A stretch of DNA of 64,000 nt from Bacteroidales bacterium (GTDB taxonomy: Bacteria; Bacteroidota; Bacteroidia; Bacteroidales; VadinHA17), in contig PLLO01000014.1 in NCBI GenBank assembly GCA_003142255.1, positions 371 through 64,370 of the forward strand, written 5' to 3'. The notes beneath the pieces were generated by a model, which worked only from the letters and a program-made list of their open reading frames with translations, was not told where the DNA came from and ran no database searches. Every line of letters starts with the position of its first letter. Position 1 is the stretch's first letter. The position numbers and the translations under genes are program-made. Shown in pieces: positions 62,157 to 64,000 of this stretch.

Positions 62157-63050
62157 CTAGTTTTTTAGTATTTTAAGAAACAGATTAATACCAAGAGGCT
62201 CCTTTTCAACACTAACCATCTCCTTATCAATGTTGGCGTCTGAAGCTATCCGGAACAGGTCCGTTTCGGTCCGGTGATTCAGGTACCAGTTTGATATTAC
62301 CTCCATGAGTCTTTTTGTCGGATTTTTCGTACTGAAATTGCTTATCACCATTACACCACCTTCAGTGAGGCAATTAATATATTTTCTGATGAGAAATGTA
62401 AAATGTTTATCCTTGAAATAGTCAGTAATGCCGGCACTCCAGATAAGATCATATAATTCATATGAATTGAAACGCAATACATTGATCCTGTTGTATGAAA
62501 TCTGCCTGTCAAACTTCTTGTTTTTTTTCATTGAAAAGTCAATTGCAGCCTGATCAAAATCGATCAATTCAAAACTCAGGTTATTGCTCTCAGGATAGCT
62601 GGTCAGAAATTCATAAACATCTTCAGCAGGACCTGATCCGAGAATGAGAACTTTAGCATTCTGCTTTTTTAATACCAGGTTTTTGCAATATTCAACAAAA
62701 AAATCCTTCCTGTTTCTGACTGCATTGGCAGCAGGCTGATTCTGAAAAAGGAGATCCCATTTTTTGTATCGGGAATCTTCATTAACATCAAATTTATAAA
62801 TCCTGTCTAAAAGAATAAAATCTCCCGGGTAACCATACGGTTTTATAAATGCATGACCGATAAGGGTATTTTCGTTAAGGATAGTTTTTATTTTTTCTCT
62901 GAAATCGTTGATGTCAGCAGGATCCATGTTATTGACTATTGATGTGAGTTTTTCATAATCCCGAAGCTCTGGTCCTCCATTTTCGATTAAATAATTTAAA
63001 AACTCTGAAACTTTTTCATCGTTTTTAAATTCAACAGGTCTCCTATTCAT
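62157..63050 (-). CDS. Class I SAM-dependent methyltransferase, PhcB-like in character
   Basis: A 297-residue protein. Residues 1-120 are helical with a conserved-looking GHAFIKPYGYPGDF block (65-78). The Rossmann methyltransferase core follows with motif I VLILGSGPAE (134-143), an acidic residue in ELIDFDQAA (about 164-166), and LIWSAGITDYF as motif IV-like. A KPxGYxGDF block before motif I is, as I recall, a feature of proteins annotated as 3-hydroxypalmitate methyl ester synthases (PhcB type). That is from memory and needs a search. It stands first in a cluster with the six-TM kinase and receiver. Other small-molecule substrates are possible. Confidence 0.8.
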   Translation of the reverse strand: MNRRPVEFKNDEKVSEFLNYLIENGGPELRDYEKLTSIVNNMDPADINDFREKIKTILNENTLIGHAFIKPYGYPGDFILLDRIYKFDVNEDSRYKKWDLLFQNQPAANAVRNRKDFFVEYCKNLVLKKQNAKVLILGSGPAEDVYEFLTSYPESNNLSFELIDFDQAAIDFSMKKNKKFDRQISYNRINVLRFNSYELYDLIWSAGITDYFKDKHFTFLIRKYINCLTEGGVMVISNFSTKNPTKRLMEVISNWYLNHRTETDLFRIASDANIDKEMVSVEKEPLGINLFLKILKN

Positions 63051-63185
63051 GCAGATTTAAGATAGCAAAATATATGTTGATTAAATTTCCCCCTTTTCAA
63101 CAAGAGGTTAAATATAATTTAACTTTTCATTAATCCAAAAGGGATTGCTGAAAAATAAGACTCTTCCGTGCCCGTGATAATATAT

Positions 63186-63938
63186 TTAAAGATTTTTATC
63201 GTTCCAGATTTCCCACGACCGATCTGCCTGGGAATATAGCATTTTAAGACCTGTGATTATTTTACAGCCCCTCGCCTTTCCCATCTTCAGGAAGTTGGTA
63301 AATTCGGGGTTATAGACCAGGTCGAAAAGTGTATGCCTCTCATCCAGAAGATTATAGTCGAGGTCTGGCTTGCCTTCTGTATTTGGGAACATGCCAAGAG
63401 GCGTGGTATTGACAATCAGGCTAATGTTTTTGAGCATCTGCGCATTGATATCTTCATATCCAAGAATATCCTCCTTTTTGTTTCTAGAAACAATGAGCAC
63501 CCTGAAGCCCAGGTTCCTCAGAGTCCACGAAACAGCTTTTGAACTGCCTCCGGTTCCAATTATAAGAGCTGTACCATGTGTTTCCGGGAAAAATGAAATA
63601 ACCGAATCTCTGATTCCTACCACATCGCTGTTATAGGCAATTATCCTTGTTTTTCCGGTTTCCCTCCTGATCTTTAATACATTTGCAGCGCTGATCTCAC
63701 TTACAATCTGGTCCGTTTCCGCGACATACCTGAGTATCTCCGTTTTATAGGGAATTGTCACATTGAGCCCGCAAAGATCAGGGTTGCCGGAGATAAGGTC
63801 GTGAAAACTATCAAGTGACGTAAGCGGAAAATTTTCATAGGAACAATCAGGAATATGTTCTTCAGCAAATTTTGCTGTGAAGTATTTCTGAGAGAAAGAA
63901 TGCCCCAGTGGATACCCGATCAGTCCGAATTTTCTCAT
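63186..63938 (-). CDS. aroE: Shikimate dehydrogenase
   Basis: A 250-residue NADP-dependent enzyme of aromatic amino acid synthesis. N-terminal GYPLGHSFSQKYFTAKF binds shikimate, NVTIPYKTEI carries the catalytic Lys, AYNSDVVGIRDS the catalytic Asp, IIGTGGSSKAVSWTL the NADP loop, NTTPLGMFPN and GLKMLYSQADRSWEIW close it. Slightly shorter than E. coli AroE (272). Cytoplasmic. A partly seen gene lies just upstream on the same strand. Confidence 0.94.
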   Translation of the reverse strand: MRKFGLIGYPLGHSFSQKYFTAKFAEEHIPDCSYENFPLTSLDSFHDLISGNPDLCGLNVTIPYKTEILRYVAETDQIVSEISAANVLKIRRETGKTRIIAYNSDVVGIRDSVISFFPETHGTALIIGTGGSSKAVSWTLRNLGFRVLIVSRNKKEDILGYEDINAQMLKNISLIVNTTPLGMFPNTEGKPDLDYNLLDERHTLFDLVYNPEFTNFLKMGKARGCKIITGLKMLYSQADRSWEIWNDKNL

Positions 63939-63967
63939 TGGGGAAGTATGTTATTGATTAAGCTGAA

Positions 63968-64000
63968 TCACTTGCCCTTCAGCTTGTCGGGGAGAAACTG
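63968..64000 (-). CDS. C-terminal end of an unidentified gene (partial)
   Basis: The minus strand enters the window in an open frame ending QFLPDKLKGK with a TGA at 63968, 29 nt before aroE. A second frame ending at 63951 is also open over this short distance, so the choice is not firm. Too short to identify. Confidence 0.35.
   Translation of the reverse strand, partial: QFLPDKLKGK

Overview
The window looks like a chromosomal segment of a Bacteroidota bacterium, most likely an anaerobic or facultative member of the Bacteroidales/Marinilabiliales type. The evidence is: many genes preceded by the Bacteroidetes -7 box TAnnTTTG; poor Shine-Dalgarno signals; an ExbB-ExbD-ExbD-TonB set; two FucP/GluP-type sugar porters; a lipoprotein-rich envelope; and several families of extragenic inverted repeats of the kind common in this phylum. 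Base composition and codon use look uniform, and I see no phage, plasmid, insertion sequence, tRNA, rRNA operon or CRISPR array. The one structural RNA is RNase P RNA (rnpB), minus strand, 22560-22938.

Layout. 1-6.9 kb: Lrp-type regulator, pyrK-pyrD (NAD-linked dihydroorotate dehydrogenase), an XRE regulator with about 600 bp upstream carrying seven TTACAnnTGTAA dyads, a slyD/C4-dicarboxylate-type symporter pair, a small outer-membrane protein and a short-chain dehydrogenase. 7.1-12.3 kb: a leftward pta-ackA-ptb-ptb-buk operon (acetate and butyrate/branched-chain acid formation with ATP gain). 12.4-25.7 kb: a D-lactate-dehydrogenase-like FAD/Fe-S fusion, an omega-amidase-like nitrilase, an unknown membrane-anchored protein, a gamma-glutamyltransferase lipoprotein, rarA, kdsA, a LolA-fold protein, rnpB, queA. 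24.3-31.3 kb: a PstS-like lipoprotein behind a sigma-54-type promoter, a TPR protein and the TonB energising set. 31.4-37.8 kb: threonine aldolase and a galactose locus (porter, galK, galM, second porter). 38.1-40.0 kb: truA and a second ExbB/ExbD pair.

40.0-57 kb is the energy-metabolism core. Leftward hdrC-hdrB-hdrA-flxD-flxC-flxB-flxA encodes a complete Hdr-Flx set of the kind proposed to bifurcate electrons from NADH. Divergent from it, rightward nuoABCDHIJKLMN encodes an 11-subunit complex I with no nuoE, nuoF or nuoG. The two together suggest a route between NAD(H), ferredoxin, a thiol/disulfide partner and the membrane quinone pool. The place where nuoEFG usually sit is a 51-nt gap filled by a heptamer tandem repeat.

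57-64 kb is a signalling region. A Cache-PAS hybrid kinase faces a leftward methyltransferase / six-TM hybrid kinase / single-domain response regulator cluster. Its gene content recalls the proteobacterial Phc (3-OH-PAME) quorum-sensing locus. aroE and the last codons of an unidentified gene close the window.

Most promising for follow-up: Hdr-Flx plus truncated Nuo, the methyltransferase/kinase/regulator cluster, the sigma-54 promoter ahead of the TonB module, and the operator array upstream of the XRE gene. All functions are inferred from sequence alone.
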